Made by a program: the position numbers and the translations under genes. Below the pieces are notes generated by a model, which had not been told where the DNA came from, made no database searches, and saw only the letters and a list, made by a program, of their open reading frames with translations. This document shows positions 53,271 through 62,066 of a stretch of DNA of 64,000 nt, one piece after another; the stretch's first letter is position 1; each line of letters opens with the position of its first letter. Origin of the DNA: JABJOR01 sp965603075 (GTDB taxonomy: Bacteria; Pseudomonadota; Alphaproteobacteria; Rhodospirillales; Casp-alpha2); contig CBFDBO010000003.1 in assembly GCA_965603075.1 (NCBI GenBank), positions 124,001 to 188,000 on the forward strand, written 5' to 3'.

Positions 53271-53608
53271 GCTGTGGTTTCCTTAGTGGTTTTCTCGGCG
53301 TTATCGTTTTGTAATTCAGGTAACCCGACACAACATTCATCTTGTAAGAAATCTATGAGCGTATCCATAATATCATGTCGTGCCGTACACCAAAGTTGTC
53401 TACCTTCACGGCGTTGTTCGATTAACCCTGCACGCGAAAGGTGTGATAAATGGTGGGATAATGTTGATCCGGGAATATTATTAAGATGTTGGGCAATGTC
53501 GCTGACGATGGCCCCTTTTCTACCAGCGCGGACCAACAGACGGAAGATGGCAAGCCGGGTGGGATTGCCAAGTTCGCTCAGACATGAGGATGCATATTGT
53601 ATGTTCAT
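53267..53608 (-). CDS. ArsR/SmtB-family metal-responsive repressor
   Basis: A 113-residue winged-helix repressor. The DNA-reading helix is NIPGSTLSHHLSHLSRAGLIEQRREGRQLW. Cys74 lies just after the wing, and a C-terminal Cys92-Cys93 pair stands in DECCVG; these may form the inducer site, a pattern unlike the ELCVCDL of classical ArsR. It is the first gene of the operon and presumably releases its promoter when the metal(loid) binds. Confidence 0.9.
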   Translation of the reverse strand: MNIQYASSCLSELGNPTRLAIFRLLVRAGRKGAIVSDIAQHLNNIPGSTLSHHLSHLSRAGLIEQRREGRQLWCTARHDIMDTLIDFLQDECCVGLPELQNDNAEKTTKETTA

Positions 53609-53706
53609 GACGTGAGTATACAGTAAAAAACACTCAATTACAACTATATTTCTAGAATTATCGAATTATAATTTAATTATATTTAGTTAGTCGAAAAAAT
53701 AATGAA

Positions 53707-54339
53707 TTAAGGTGTTTTAAATGTCGTGTGATTGACTGTTTTGTTGAGGGTTTCGATGATAGCAGGGATCATAGAGGACTGAAGTATAACATTCGATGAG
53801 TTGCCGATATCTGCACTTGCCCAACCTTCCCACAAGCGTCTGCCATTATCGTTATTTTCAATGACAATGTTGATTTGATATTGGCTTGGCGTAATGATTA
53901 TCGTGCCGCTATTTTCACCTTGATTTAATATCCCGCCCGTATTGCTGTCGAATAAATTTAGCTTCACATGGGTACTATCATCATTGGAACTAGATTGTTG
54001 GGTCGATAGCTCAACAACGTGGCTGCGTTCTGTTGATGACCAACCGCCGATTTCTTCGCGGGTTTCAATGGTCATAATCATGGCCCCTTGATCGGATACA
54101 GAGTAGCCATTGCGTCTTAAAGCCTTGGTGAATTCTTGCACAAGAGCTATGTTTTCATCGGAATTATCGAGCACTTGAACGCGCAGTGAAGCCCCTGAAA
54201 GGAATGGTTTGTAACTAACAGAATTAACAACCCCCTCATTGGCTGCCAGTGCCGTTGATATGCCCCCAGTCATTGTACCAGCCAGTGTAATTGCTAAAAA
54301 ACCTGCAATTATAAAGAGCTTATTGGTCTGCTTCATCAT
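53707..54339 (-). CDS. Secreted protein of unknown function
   Basis: A 210-residue protein starting at ATG 54339 (MMKQTNKLFIIAGFLAITLAG), with a signal peptide probably cut at TALA-ANEG, about residue 30. The mature part shows LRVQVLDNSDENIALVQEFTKALRRNGYSVS, an arrangement like periplasmic or lipoprotein domains that handle partner peptides, and a C-terminal beta-rich region ending with WEGWASADIG. I do not recognise the family. It is probably monocistronic. Confidence 0.65.
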   Translation of the reverse strand: MMKQTNKLFIIAGFLAITLAGTMTGGISTALAANEGVVNSVSYKPFLSGASLRVQVLDNSDENIALVQEFTKALRRNGYSVSDQGAMIMTIETREEIGGWSSTERSHVVELSTQQSSSNDDSTHVKLNLFDSNTGGILNQGENSGTIIITPSQYQINIVIENNDNGRRLWEGWASADIGNSSNVILQSSMIPAIIETLNKTVNHTTFKTP

Positions 54340-54594
54340 TATTCCATTCAATTTCAAAAGTACTTATAAAACGACCCTTGTAGCTCAAGTGGTTCAACAA
54401 TACATACTATTAGTGTCATATTAACAGCTAAGGGTTAGATGCGTTATCTCCATATCAGATAAGCATTTAGGCCATTAAGATCAAGTCTGACTGTACGCAT
54501 ATATAACTGATTAAAATTAATTGTTGATCTCCCCTTTGTAAACGTCATTCTAAATACACATTTTTGAAAATTTTGTAATTTCAAAGGCAATCAG

Positions 54595-56169
54595 GTGAAC
54601 GCAGACAAAACCAGAGGGGCAATAGCGGCAGGAGATCCACAGACTGTTGAGGCTGCGCGCGTGATTATGGAAGCTGGAGGCAATGCCTTTGACGCATCTT
54701 TGGCGGCGATGGCGATGGCGTGCATTGTTGAGCCCGTATTGGCGTCTTTAGGGGGAGGTGGCTTTTTATTGGCACGCTCTGCAAATTCCCCGAATGATCC
54801 GGTGCTCTATGACTTTTTTGCTCAAACACCTCGCGTGCGAAAACCAAAAGAGGAGGTTGAGTTCTATCCGGTACATGCAGATTTTGGGACCACCACACAA
54901 GAGTTTCATATCGGTGCGGGATCAATTGCAACCCCTGGCATGGTGCCGGGTATCGTGGCGATCCATCAGAATTTGGGCCGGATGCCTCTTAGAGATATCG
55001 TGCAACCAGCTATAGCAAGTGCGCGCGAAGGCGTTAGGGTGAATGCCTTTCAGGCTTATTTATTCGATGTGGTTAAAACCATTTTTAACCGCCATAAACC
55101 TACCCTTGATTGTTATGGTTCGTTCCATGGTGGCCTTGCAAAAACAGGGGATGTCATTAAAAACCCCAATCTGGCCTCAACGTTGGATATTTTGTCGCGC
55201 GAGGGAGAAGCCCCGTTCAGACAAGGCGATATTGCTAAGGCAATTTGCGACTTGTCTTGTGACCAAGGAGCCCACCTTACTTTAGATGATTTATCGAACT
55301 ACCGGGTCGAGCGTCGTAAACCCTTATCATTTAATCATCAGGGTACTAGAATTTTCACCAATCCCGGTCCCTCAACGGGCGGTGCCTTAATCGGTTTTGC
55401 ATTGAAGATGGCGGAGCGGGTTAAATTAAATAAATACACTTACGGCAGTTTGGAATACTACACCGCCCTTGCACGCATTATGGAGGTGACGAACGTGCAC
55501 CGTGCAAACGCTTCTATTCAAATCGATGATCCATCTTTGCTGGATGAGGCGTTATGGTTGCATTATGAGGAAATGATTATTGGGACACCTGCTTCTCATC
55601 GAGGCACCACTCATATTAGCATTATTGATGATGAAGGAAATTCAGCAGCGGTAACCCTTTCCAATGGTGAAGGGTGTTCCCATATGGTCCCGGGTGCTGG
55701 GTTTATGCTCAATAATATGCTGGGTGAAGAAGATATAAACCCCCACGGACTCCAAAATTGGCCGGAAAATGTTAGGCTCAGCTCAATGATGGCCCCAACC
55801 ATTATCAAACATCCAGATGAAACTATAAGTGTTTTAGGGTCTGGGGGTTCTAATCGGATCAGAACAGCGATGCTACAAGTTATCTTGAATTTAATAGATC
55901 AATCCATGGCGGTAGAAGACGCGGTTCGAAAACCACGCATTCATTTTGAGAATAATATCTTAAACGTGGAACCTTTGAACGATCCTTTGATCATAGACCA
56001 TTTAAAATCAAAATTTTCCAGTGTTATACCTTGGGAAGACCCAAATATGTATTTTGGGGGCGTCCATGTCGTATCAAAATCAGAAACAAGAATAAAATCT
56101 TCCCATTTCCAATCCTCTTTTCAAGCAAAAGGCGATGCACGTCGAAATGGAGCCTCTAGCATATTTTAA
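54595..56169 (+). CDS. Gamma-glutamyltransferase-like, no signal peptide
   Basis: A 524-residue Ntn-hydrolase that autoprocesses at T338 (HRGTTHISIID), which becomes the nucleophile. The substrate-binding pattern includes GAIAAGDPQTVEAARVIMEAGGNAFDA at the start and SGGSNRIRTAMLQVI near the C-terminus. It starts with GTG, and no signal peptide or anchor is present, so it would act in the cytoplasm, unlike periplasmic Ggt of E. coli. Possible roles are gamma-glutamyl hydrolysis or a cephalosporin-acylase-like reaction. Confidence 0.86.
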   Translation: MNADKTRGAIAAGDPQTVEAARVIMEAGGNAFDASLAAMAMACIVEPVLASLGGGGFLLARSANSPNDPVLYDFFAQTPRVRKPKEEVEFYPVHADFGTTTQEFHIGAGSIATPGMVPGIVAIHQNLGRMPLRDIVQPAIASAREGVRVNAFQAYLFDVVKTIFNRHKPTLDCYGSFHGGLAKTGDVIKNPNLASTLDILSREGEAPFRQGDIAKAICDLSCDQGAHLTLDDLSNYRVERRKPLSFNHQGTRIFTNPGPSTGGALIGFALKMAERVKLNKYTYGSLEYYTALARIMEVTNVHRANASIQIDDPSLLDEALWLHYEEMIIGTPASHRGTTHISIIDDEGNSAAVTLSNGEGCSHMVPGAGFMLNNMLGEEDINPHGLQNWPENVRLSSMMAPTIIKHPDETISVLGSGGSNRIRTAMLQVILNLIDQSMAVEDAVRKPRIHFENNILNVEPLNDPLIIDHLKSKFSSVIPWEDPNMYFGGVHVVSKSETRIKSSHFQSSFQAKGDARRNGASSIF

Positions 56170-56184
56170 TACGGAGGTATGATT

Positions 56185-56200
56185 CTGATATGGTTATCAG
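56185..56200 (+). terminator. Short hairpin after the ggt-like gene
   Basis: CTGATA-TGGT-TATCAG forms a six-pair hairpin 16 bp after the stop. No U tract follows, so it is a weak candidate. Within 56170-56269 there is also a GGAGG and a short ATG frame that I do not treat as a gene. Confidence 0.3.
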
Positions 56201-56269
56201 GCTCGCCAAACACAATAAACTTATATAGAATGTTATATTGTAATAATTACTAAATAAAAGAGACATATT

Positions 56270-56968
56270 TTGTCAGAAAATCAATCAACATTATTATCCG
56301 GTATTAGCTTACTTTCTAATTTAGATGAAAGTGAACTTACGCAACTTGCTAAAAATTGTACTTGGAAACACTTCAGCGCAAATGAGCAAATAATCGACCG
56401 ACAAAGCGATACGGGCGATATATATTTCGTTGTTGAAGGAAAGGTACGGATTGCAAATTACTCCCTTTCTGGTCGTGAAATTACCTTAGATAACTTAATT
56501 CAAGGCAGCCATTTTGGTGAGCTAGCAGCAATCGATGGTCATCCACGGTCTGCATCCGTATTGGCATTGAGCAATTGCCATTTGGCTATGTTAGCCCCTC
56601 GACACTTTGAAGAGCTGTGTCTCTCTCATCCGGATATCGCCTTTCAGGTGATGCGTTCACTTGCAACCATTGTACGCTCTGCTACAGAACGGATTATGGA
56701 TTTGAGTACGCTGGCAGCTAATAATAGGGTGCAATCAGATTTGTTGCGTGAAGCAAGGTTAAATATGGTCGGTGAAAATCGTGCAGAGATTTCCCCAATT
56801 CCGATTCACAGCGATGTAGCCAGCCGAGTTAGCACAACGCGAGAAACAGTTGCAAGGGTGATGGGTGATTTAACAAAACAAGGTATTGTTAAACGTGGCA
56901 AAGATGTAATGATTGTTCTTGATGTTGAGACTTTAGAAGAAATGGTAATTGAAGTTAAAGGTGAATAA
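56270..56968 (+). CDS. Crp/Fnr-family transcriptional regulator
   Basis: A 232-residue regulator with a TTG start; the first visible residues are SENQSTLLSGISLLSNLDESEL. Residues about 15-130 are a cyclic-nucleotide-binding fold (GDIYFVVEGKVRIANYSLSGRE, HFGELAAIDGHPRSASVLA). Residues about 160-232 are the Crp winged helix (ASRVSTTRETVARVMGDLTKQGIVKRG). FGELAAIDGHPRSA resembles the cAMP-binding pocket, so cAMP sensing is plausible. There is no Fnr-type Cys cluster. Confidence 0.9.
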   Translation: MSENQSTLLSGISLLSNLDESELTQLAKNCTWKHFSANEQIIDRQSDTGDIYFVVEGKVRIANYSLSGREITLDNLIQGSHFGELAAIDGHPRSASVLALSNCHLAMLAPRHFEELCLSHPDIAFQVMRSLATIVRSATERIMDLSTLAANNRVQSDLLREARLNMVGENRAEISPIPIHSDVASRVSTTRETVARVMGDLTKQGIVKRGKDVMIVLDVETLEEMVIEVKGE

Positions 56969-57190
56969 AGCTTCTATTAGCCAATATTTGCTTACTGGCA
57001 TGTAATTTATAGCTAATATGTTGAGGTTGTCCCCCGTATTCGCGATATAGTGATTTAAATTATTCTAATAATGTAGCCATATAAGTGAAATATATCTGGA
57101 ACTAGCTTGTAACTGTGATAAATATTGTGGATAAATAATATAATTTTATAACATACTTAGATTAAGTGAAATATTCTTGGGAATAAAAAC

Positions 57191-57556
57191 ATGAGTAAGA
57201 CAATCCTGATCGTTGAAGATAACGAGCTAAACATGAAGCTCTTCAATGATTTATTACAGGCGCATGGTTATAACACTGTACAGACCATGGATGGTCGTGA
57301 TGCTATTAAATTAGCACGTGAACACAGCCCTGATCTTATATTAATGGATATTCAATTACCGGAAATCTCTGGTCTAGAAGTTACCAAGATGATGAAAGCC
57401 GATGATGAACTTAAATCTATCCCCGTAATCGCTGTTACAGCGTTTGCCATGAAGGGCGATGAAGAGAAAATCAGAGAAGGCGGTTGCGAGGGCTATATTG
57501 CAAAGCCAATATCGGTCCCAACATTCTTGGAAACCGTTGCAAACTTCCTAAAATAA
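57191..57556 (+). CDS. divK: Single-domain response regulator, DivK-like
   Basis: A 121-residue receiver-only protein. E9-D10, the phospho-acceptor D53 (LILMDIQLPEISG), the Thr switch in VTAFAM and the late Lys (IAKPISVPTF) are all present. Length and sequence match DivK, the cell-cycle phosphorelay component acting with PleC/DivJ in alphaproteobacteria. pleD, often downstream, is not here; rpmG is. A strong terminator follows. Confidence 0.9.
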   Translation: MSKTILIVEDNELNMKLFNDLLQAHGYNTVQTMDGRDAIKLAREHSPDLILMDIQLPEISGLEVTKMMKADDELKSIPVIAVTAFAMKGDEEKIREGGCEGYIAKPISVPTFLETVANFLK

Positions 57557-57601
57557 ATAACGGTACTGTTTTTAGTTTCTTTGTTTAAAAATATAATAAT
57601 A

Positions 57602-57638
57602 AAAAAACACCATCGCCGGATACGGGATGGTGTTTTTT
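57602..57638. terminator. Strong bidirectional rho-independent terminator after divK
   Basis: AAAAAACACCATC (57602-57614) pairs with GATGGTGTTTTTT (57626-57638) around an 11-base loop. The A and T runs make it usable from both sides, so it ends divK and the convergent rpmG. Confidence 0.9.
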
Positions 57639-57712
57639 ATATTATGGCAATCATTGCACTATAAAAGGGAAGCCCAAATTAGTGAAAAGATTGAAGTAAT
57701 GCTTGTTTGGTA

Positions 57713-57880
57713 TTATTTGATCTTGGCTTCTTTAAAAACCACATGCTTGCGCACAACCGGGTCATACTTTTTGAATTCGAACTTTTCAGTTGAATTACGG
57801 GGGTTCTTTTTTGTTACGTAATAGAACCCTGTATCGGCGGTGCTGACCAACTTGATCAAGATTGTGTTGCTTTTGGCCAT
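57713..57880 (-). CDS. rpmG: 50S ribosomal protein L33
   Basis: A 55-residue protein, exactly the usual length. The ATG at 57880 (AKSNTILIKLVSTADTGFYYVT) and the pattern KYDPVVRKHVVFKEAKIK are diagnostic. A longer upstream frame is an artefact. It has no zinc-binding CxxC pairs, so it is the Cys-free form. It binds the large ribosomal subunit near the E site. Confidence 0.96.
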   Translation of the reverse strand: MAKSNTILIKLVSTADTGFYYVTKKNPRNSTEKFEFKKYDPVVRKHVVFKEAKIK

Positions 57881-58033
57881 CGTATATATGTCCCGTGCTG
57901 CGTCAATTATATCAATCGACAATAAAATTAGTGTTGAATTTTCATTCAGGCGGCGAACAATACAGTGCACCAGCCCAGTGTCAAGTGAAGGTTTTAGGAA
58001 ACGGCTAAATGAAGGTTAAAGGTAATGGTTTTA

Positions 58034-59599
58034 CTAGTCTATAGCTTGCGCCGTAGCCGAATTTAAGTCGAGTGCACGGTAATAAAGTACACTGTCTTCG
58101 ATAAGCAATCGGGCAAGCCGTAAATCTTTATTCCCTTTATGATTCTCTGGTGAACATTTGGCCCGTAAATCATTCCGTCCAGATGTATTGTTGATTTCAA
58201 CTTGCCGCCATTTGCTTAATGTGTCGCGTTTTCCTGTCTGAAGTTCCAATTTTTTTAATAATTCTTTGGTGGCGGTATCTTGAATGCCGCTTGTGCATAT
58301 TACCGGATATACCCCTAGACCATGAAGAGCATACCCAGATGGTGCCATAAAGCGTGACCATGTCAGTATGAGCTCACCATTATTGGGTAATCTGATAACC
58401 GTTTGTACTGTACCCTTGCCGTAGGAGACAGTGCCCAGCACAACGGCCCGTTCGCTGTCTTGAAGGGCCGCTGCGACGATTTCTGATGCTGATGCTGATC
58501 CACCGTCGATCAGGACAACAATAGGTACACCACGGGCCTTATCCTCACCCTTAGCTTCATAATGTTGCAAACTATCACTATGGCGACCTTTGGTGTCGAG
58601 GATACTGCCCTGACTGAGGAAAACATCTGCAATCTTAATAGATTGCTTCAATAACCCACCGGGATTTCCCCGCAAATCTAGAATGATGCCTTTGATGGGC
58701 TCGGCTGAGAGTGCAGTGTTTTTTTGTAATTCGCTGAGGACGGTATCGGCTGTGCCATGATTAAAGCCTTCAATTTTTAAATGCAGGATATCATTTCTTA
58801 AATTAGCCGTTACGGTTTCTGGGATGATATGTTCCCGTACGATTTGATAGATCTCTACAATATGAGAATTTCGCGTGACAGTAACGCTGACGATGCTCCC
58901 CACGGGCCCCCGCAGTGATTTAGCTATTTCTTTAGGGCTTACCCCCTCAACGGGATCATTATTAACGGCTATCAATTCATCATTAACTTGCAAGCCAGCC
59001 CTCTGGGCAGGCGTGTTAATCAACACTTTGCTGATTAAGGGATGATTGTTCGTTAATTTGAATTGTATTCCAATACCACCGAAGCCATCGCGTTTTGCAC
59101 GGTTATTACTGGCCTCGTTATTTCCTGCGTAACGTGAATAGATATCCAATGTGCTTAAAGCGCCATCAAATATAATTTCATACAGTTCCTCTTCTGAGGC
59201 TGCTAAGATATCATTTGAATACTGACGGCTGTCAGCGATTAATTGTGTCGCTGTATAGGCCCAGCCCTCTATGTCCTCAGGCAAAGGTGCTTCATAAGTC
59301 TCCACTACATGGGAAGATTGTTCTAAAACGATCTGATCTTCAGACTGGCTGATAGATATTGTTGTATCCAGTGACGAAAGTCCTTTTAAGCCTTCTAAAA
59401 CAATTGCGCCTGGCGTAATGGAATTGATATATTTATCCACGATATTATTAAATCCAACAGCAAACACATTCTCTGCGTCCCCTTTGGGGAAACTGTCCAT
59501 CTGAACCGTATTAAGAACGGGTGATGATGAACAGGCGTTCAGCGTGAAGGCCGCAACAATAATGAATAAGTGAAATTGTTTTTTGATCAAATTTACCAT
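58034..59599 (-). CDS. C-terminal processing protease (S41 family), lipoprotein
   Basis: A 521-residue protein starting at the ATG at 59599, with a lipoprotein signal peptide and lipobox LNAC (Cys23). A PDZ domain lies around residues 165-255 (GGIGIQFKLTNNHPLISKVL, GLQVNDELIAVNN). The protease core has the Ser nucleophile in DGGSASASEIVA and the catalytic Lys in SYGKGTVQTV. CtpA/Prc-like enzymes trim periplasmic proteins. As a lipoprotein it should be anchored to a membrane on the periplasmic side. An IR (ATGTCTT-C-AAGACAT, 59616-59630) lies just upstream. Confidence 0.9.
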   Translation of the reverse strand: MVNLIKKQFHLFIIVAAFTLNACSSSPVLNTVQMDSFPKGDAENVFAVGFNNIVDKYINSITPGAIVLEGLKGLSSLDTTISISQSEDQIVLEQSSHVVETYEAPLPEDIEGWAYTATQLIADSRQYSNDILAASEEELYEIIFDGALSTLDIYSRYAGNNEASNNRAKRDGFGGIGIQFKLTNNHPLISKVLINTPAQRAGLQVNDELIAVNNDPVEGVSPKEIAKSLRGPVGSIVSVTVTRNSHIVEIYQIVREHIIPETVTANLRNDILHLKIEGFNHGTADTVLSELQKNTALSAEPIKGIILDLRGNPGGLLKQSIKIADVFLSQGSILDTKGRHSDSLQHYEAKGEDKARGVPIVVLIDGGSASASEIVAAALQDSERAVVLGTVSYGKGTVQTVIRLPNNGELILTWSRFMAPSGYALHGLGVYPVICTSGIQDTATKELLKKLELQTGKRDTLSKWRQVEINNTSGRNDLRAKCSPENHKGNKDLRLARLLIEDSVLYYRALDLNSATAQAID

Positions 59600-59757
59600 T
59601 GTGTCTTCATATATAATGTCTTCAAGACATGACAATTACAGCTAGATTAAAATCATAGCGTTAGAACGAGCGATTAAATTAAAGCACATTTCAATTAAAT
59701 ATCCTTAATATTTGGCTTTTATTCAATGTTTTTCGTGATTTTCCGTTTTCAAGAAAC

Positions 59758-62064
59758 TTATTTCTTGGGCTTTTTATGAACCTGATTTCGAGTGGGTTTT
59801 TTAAATCGCTTATGTTTGTTTTTTGCTTTATTTTTAGGGTTTTCGCGTTTCAACTCCCCTCTAATAAACTTCCGACTGCCACCCTCATTATCCGTGAGAC
59901 GAAGGATTAGTCCACCTGTCAGTGGGCTGGATTCAAGCAAGACAACACTTAAATTCTCGCCTAGTGTAAACGTTCTCCCTGTCCGTTCACCCCGTAAACA
60001 TCGATCTTTTTCTTCATGAACGTAAAAATCATTGGGTAGAGTGCTTACGGGAATTAACCCTTCAGCGCCTGTTTCTGATAATCGAACAAACAATCCAAAT
60101 CGGGTTACACCATTAATACGGCCCGTGAATTCCCCACCGACTTGATCGGCCATATAACTGGCAACAAAACGATCCACCGCGTCGCGTTCAGCAAGAGATG
60201 CGCGGCGTTCACATTGAGACAAATGCGTGCCTATTTCATCAAAATCTGGGTGTGATTTATCGAGTTGGCCCTCATTCAAAGGCTTTTTAAGCTTTAACCC
60301 AGCAACAAGAGCACGGTGAACTAATAAATCAGAGTAGCGTCTGATTGGAGAGGTGAAATGGCTATATTTATGTAAGTTCAAACCAAAATGACCAATGTTT
60401 ACAGGGCTGTATTCAGCTTGAGACTGACTGCGCAAAATGATGGTGTTGACCAATATTTGTTTTGGAGTATTCGCTACTTTTTTAAGAATTTGATTGAATT
60501 GTTGCGCACGAATGACTTGTCCCTTGGAAAGGGGGATGTCCATCGATCCCAAAAATTCGCGCAAGGATTCCATTTTTTCCATGCTGGGCTGGTCATGAAT
60601 TCGATACATACACGGCAGTCCAAATTCTTCCAAAGTCTGTGCGGCGGCAACATTGGCGGTGATCATGAATTCTTCGATTAGGCGATGGGAGTCAAAGCGT
60701 TCTCGGACTGTTATAGATTGAACGTCGCCAGCATCATCAACTATGACTTGCCGTTCTGGTAAATCTAAATCCAGAGCACCTCGTATATCACGGGCACTCG
60801 AAAGGGCTTCGTAAGCTCCGTATAATGGCGCAATGACGCTTGCCGTAAGTCCCGATGTATGGTCGTCAGGGGAACCGTCACGGGCGTGCTGCACTTGCTC
60901 ATATGTTAATCGTGCATGAGAGCGGATCATAGCGCGACAGAAGCGGTGTCGCATTAGTTTACCATCACTGCCCAGCCACATATGAACGGCCATGCAGGGG
61001 CGGTCCTCGTCGGCGACGAGCGAGCATAGACCATTGGATAGGGCCTCGGGTAACATCGGGACAACCCGGTCGGGGAAATAAACCGAATTACCGCGCTCGA
61101 ATGCATCTTTATCAAGCTGGCTTCCGGGGCGCACATACCAAGCCACATCAGCAATGGCGACAATCAGATGCCAGCCGCCTTTATTTTTTGGATCCGTATC
61201 GGGTTCTGCCCAAACCGCATCATCAAAATCGCGGGCATCCGCCCCATCAATCGTAACCAGTGGAATTTCACGCAAATCTTCTCGTCCAGCCATGGGGGCG
61301 GGTTTGGCTTGATCTGCAATTTCTTGAGCTTCTGGATGGAATTCAGTTGGTAGGCCATGATCATGAATGGCGATCATGCTTGCGGCCTGATTGCTATAGG
61401 TTGATGCCAAGCGTTCAATCACGCGGGCTTGTTTCAACCCCAATCGTTTACCCGGTAATAATTCAGCGCGCACCAAATCACCTGCGGATGCTTCCCCCGC
61501 GTCGATATAGTCTATGACCAATTCAGATTTATTACGGCGGTCTGTCGGTTTTAATCTAAAATGCTTTTCGGTGTCTTCAAGCACGCCCATAACTTTAACG
61601 GCGGCATGGCTCAGATGTTTGATTGTTTTACCTTCGTAGGTCTGCTGGGCATCTTTAGCATCACTCTCAAGGATGTTTACCCGTGCCAAGACACGATCAC
61701 CAATAGTGAGCGACGATTGGCCTCGTTTTTCAGGTTTCATAAAAATGATCGGTTTGGGTGTTTCAAAATCCCATTTAACCGGTTGGGCGATCAACTCGCC
61801 ATCGGTGTCAATGCCTGATATTTCCAGAATACTAACGTTCGGGAGGACGTCCGGCTCTTGATAGCTCTTACCACGTTCTCGTAATAACCTGCCATCGGCC
61901 TCAAAAACCCGTAAGCGCTTTTTAAGCAGCATCTTTTGATGGCTGTCTAAATGAAAAGCCCGTGCAATATCACGTTTGCCAACCTTTGAGGGCGTTTCAT
62001 GAATGAAACGCAGTATCTCCTCATCGTTTGGAAAGGGGACAGGGTCTTTTTTCTGACCAGCCAT
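59758..62064 (-). CDS. rnr: Ribonuclease R
   Basis: A 768-residue 3'-5' exoribonuclease. OB/cold-shock-like domains at the N-terminus are followed by the RNB catalytic domain (GADARDFDDAVWAE, with catalytic Asp residues), then an S1 domain (INGVTRFGLFVRLSETGAEGLIPV) and a Lys-rich tail. It degrades structured RNA and rRNA. It starts two bases after the topA stop, so the two genes are co-transcribed. Confidence 0.97.
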   Translation of the reverse strand: MAGQKKDPVPFPNDEEILRFIHETPSKVGKRDIARAFHLDSHQKMLLKKRLRVFEADGRLLRERGKSYQEPDVLPNVSILEISGIDTDGELIAQPVKWDFETPKPIIFMKPEKRGQSSLTIGDRVLARVNILESDAKDAQQTYEGKTIKHLSHAAVKVMGVLEDTEKHFRLKPTDRRNKSELVIDYIDAGEASAGDLVRAELLPGKRLGLKQARVIERLASTYSNQAASMIAIHDHGLPTEFHPEAQEIADQAKPAPMAGREDLREIPLVTIDGADARDFDDAVWAEPDTDPKNKGGWHLIVAIADVAWYVRPGSQLDKDAFERGNSVYFPDRVVPMLPEALSNGLCSLVADEDRPCMAVHMWLGSDGKLMRHRFCRAMIRSHARLTYEQVQHARDGSPDDHTSGLTASVIAPLYGAYEALSSARDIRGALDLDLPERQVIVDDAGDVQSITVRERFDSHRLIEEFMITANVAAAQTLEEFGLPCMYRIHDQPSMEKMESLREFLGSMDIPLSKGQVIRAQQFNQILKKVANTPKQILVNTIILRSQSQAEYSPVNIGHFGLNLHKYSHFTSPIRRYSDLLVHRALVAGLKLKKPLNEGQLDKSHPDFDEIGTHLSQCERRASLAERDAVDRFVASYMADQVGGEFTGRINGVTRFGLFVRLSETGAEGLIPVSTLPNDFYVHEEKDRCLRGERTGRTFTLGENLSVVLLESSPLTGGLILRLTDNEGGSRKFIRGELKRENPKNKAKNKHKRFKKPTRNQVHKKPKK

Positions 62065-62066
62065 GA

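Noticed and set aside
52684..53286. Long plus-strand frame
   Set aside because: Lies antisense to the ArsP-type permease gene, which has clear family motifs.
54378..54420. tRNA-like start (TGTAGCTCAAGTGGTTCAA)
   Set aside because: No acceptor-stem pairing or anticodon arm could be drawn.
57057..57080. Possible CtrA site (TTAA-N7-TTAA) before divK
   Set aside because: TTAAATTATTCTAATAA does not match both half-sites.
57627..57821. Plus-strand frame after divK
   Set aside because: Starts inside the terminator and overlaps rpmG on the other strand.
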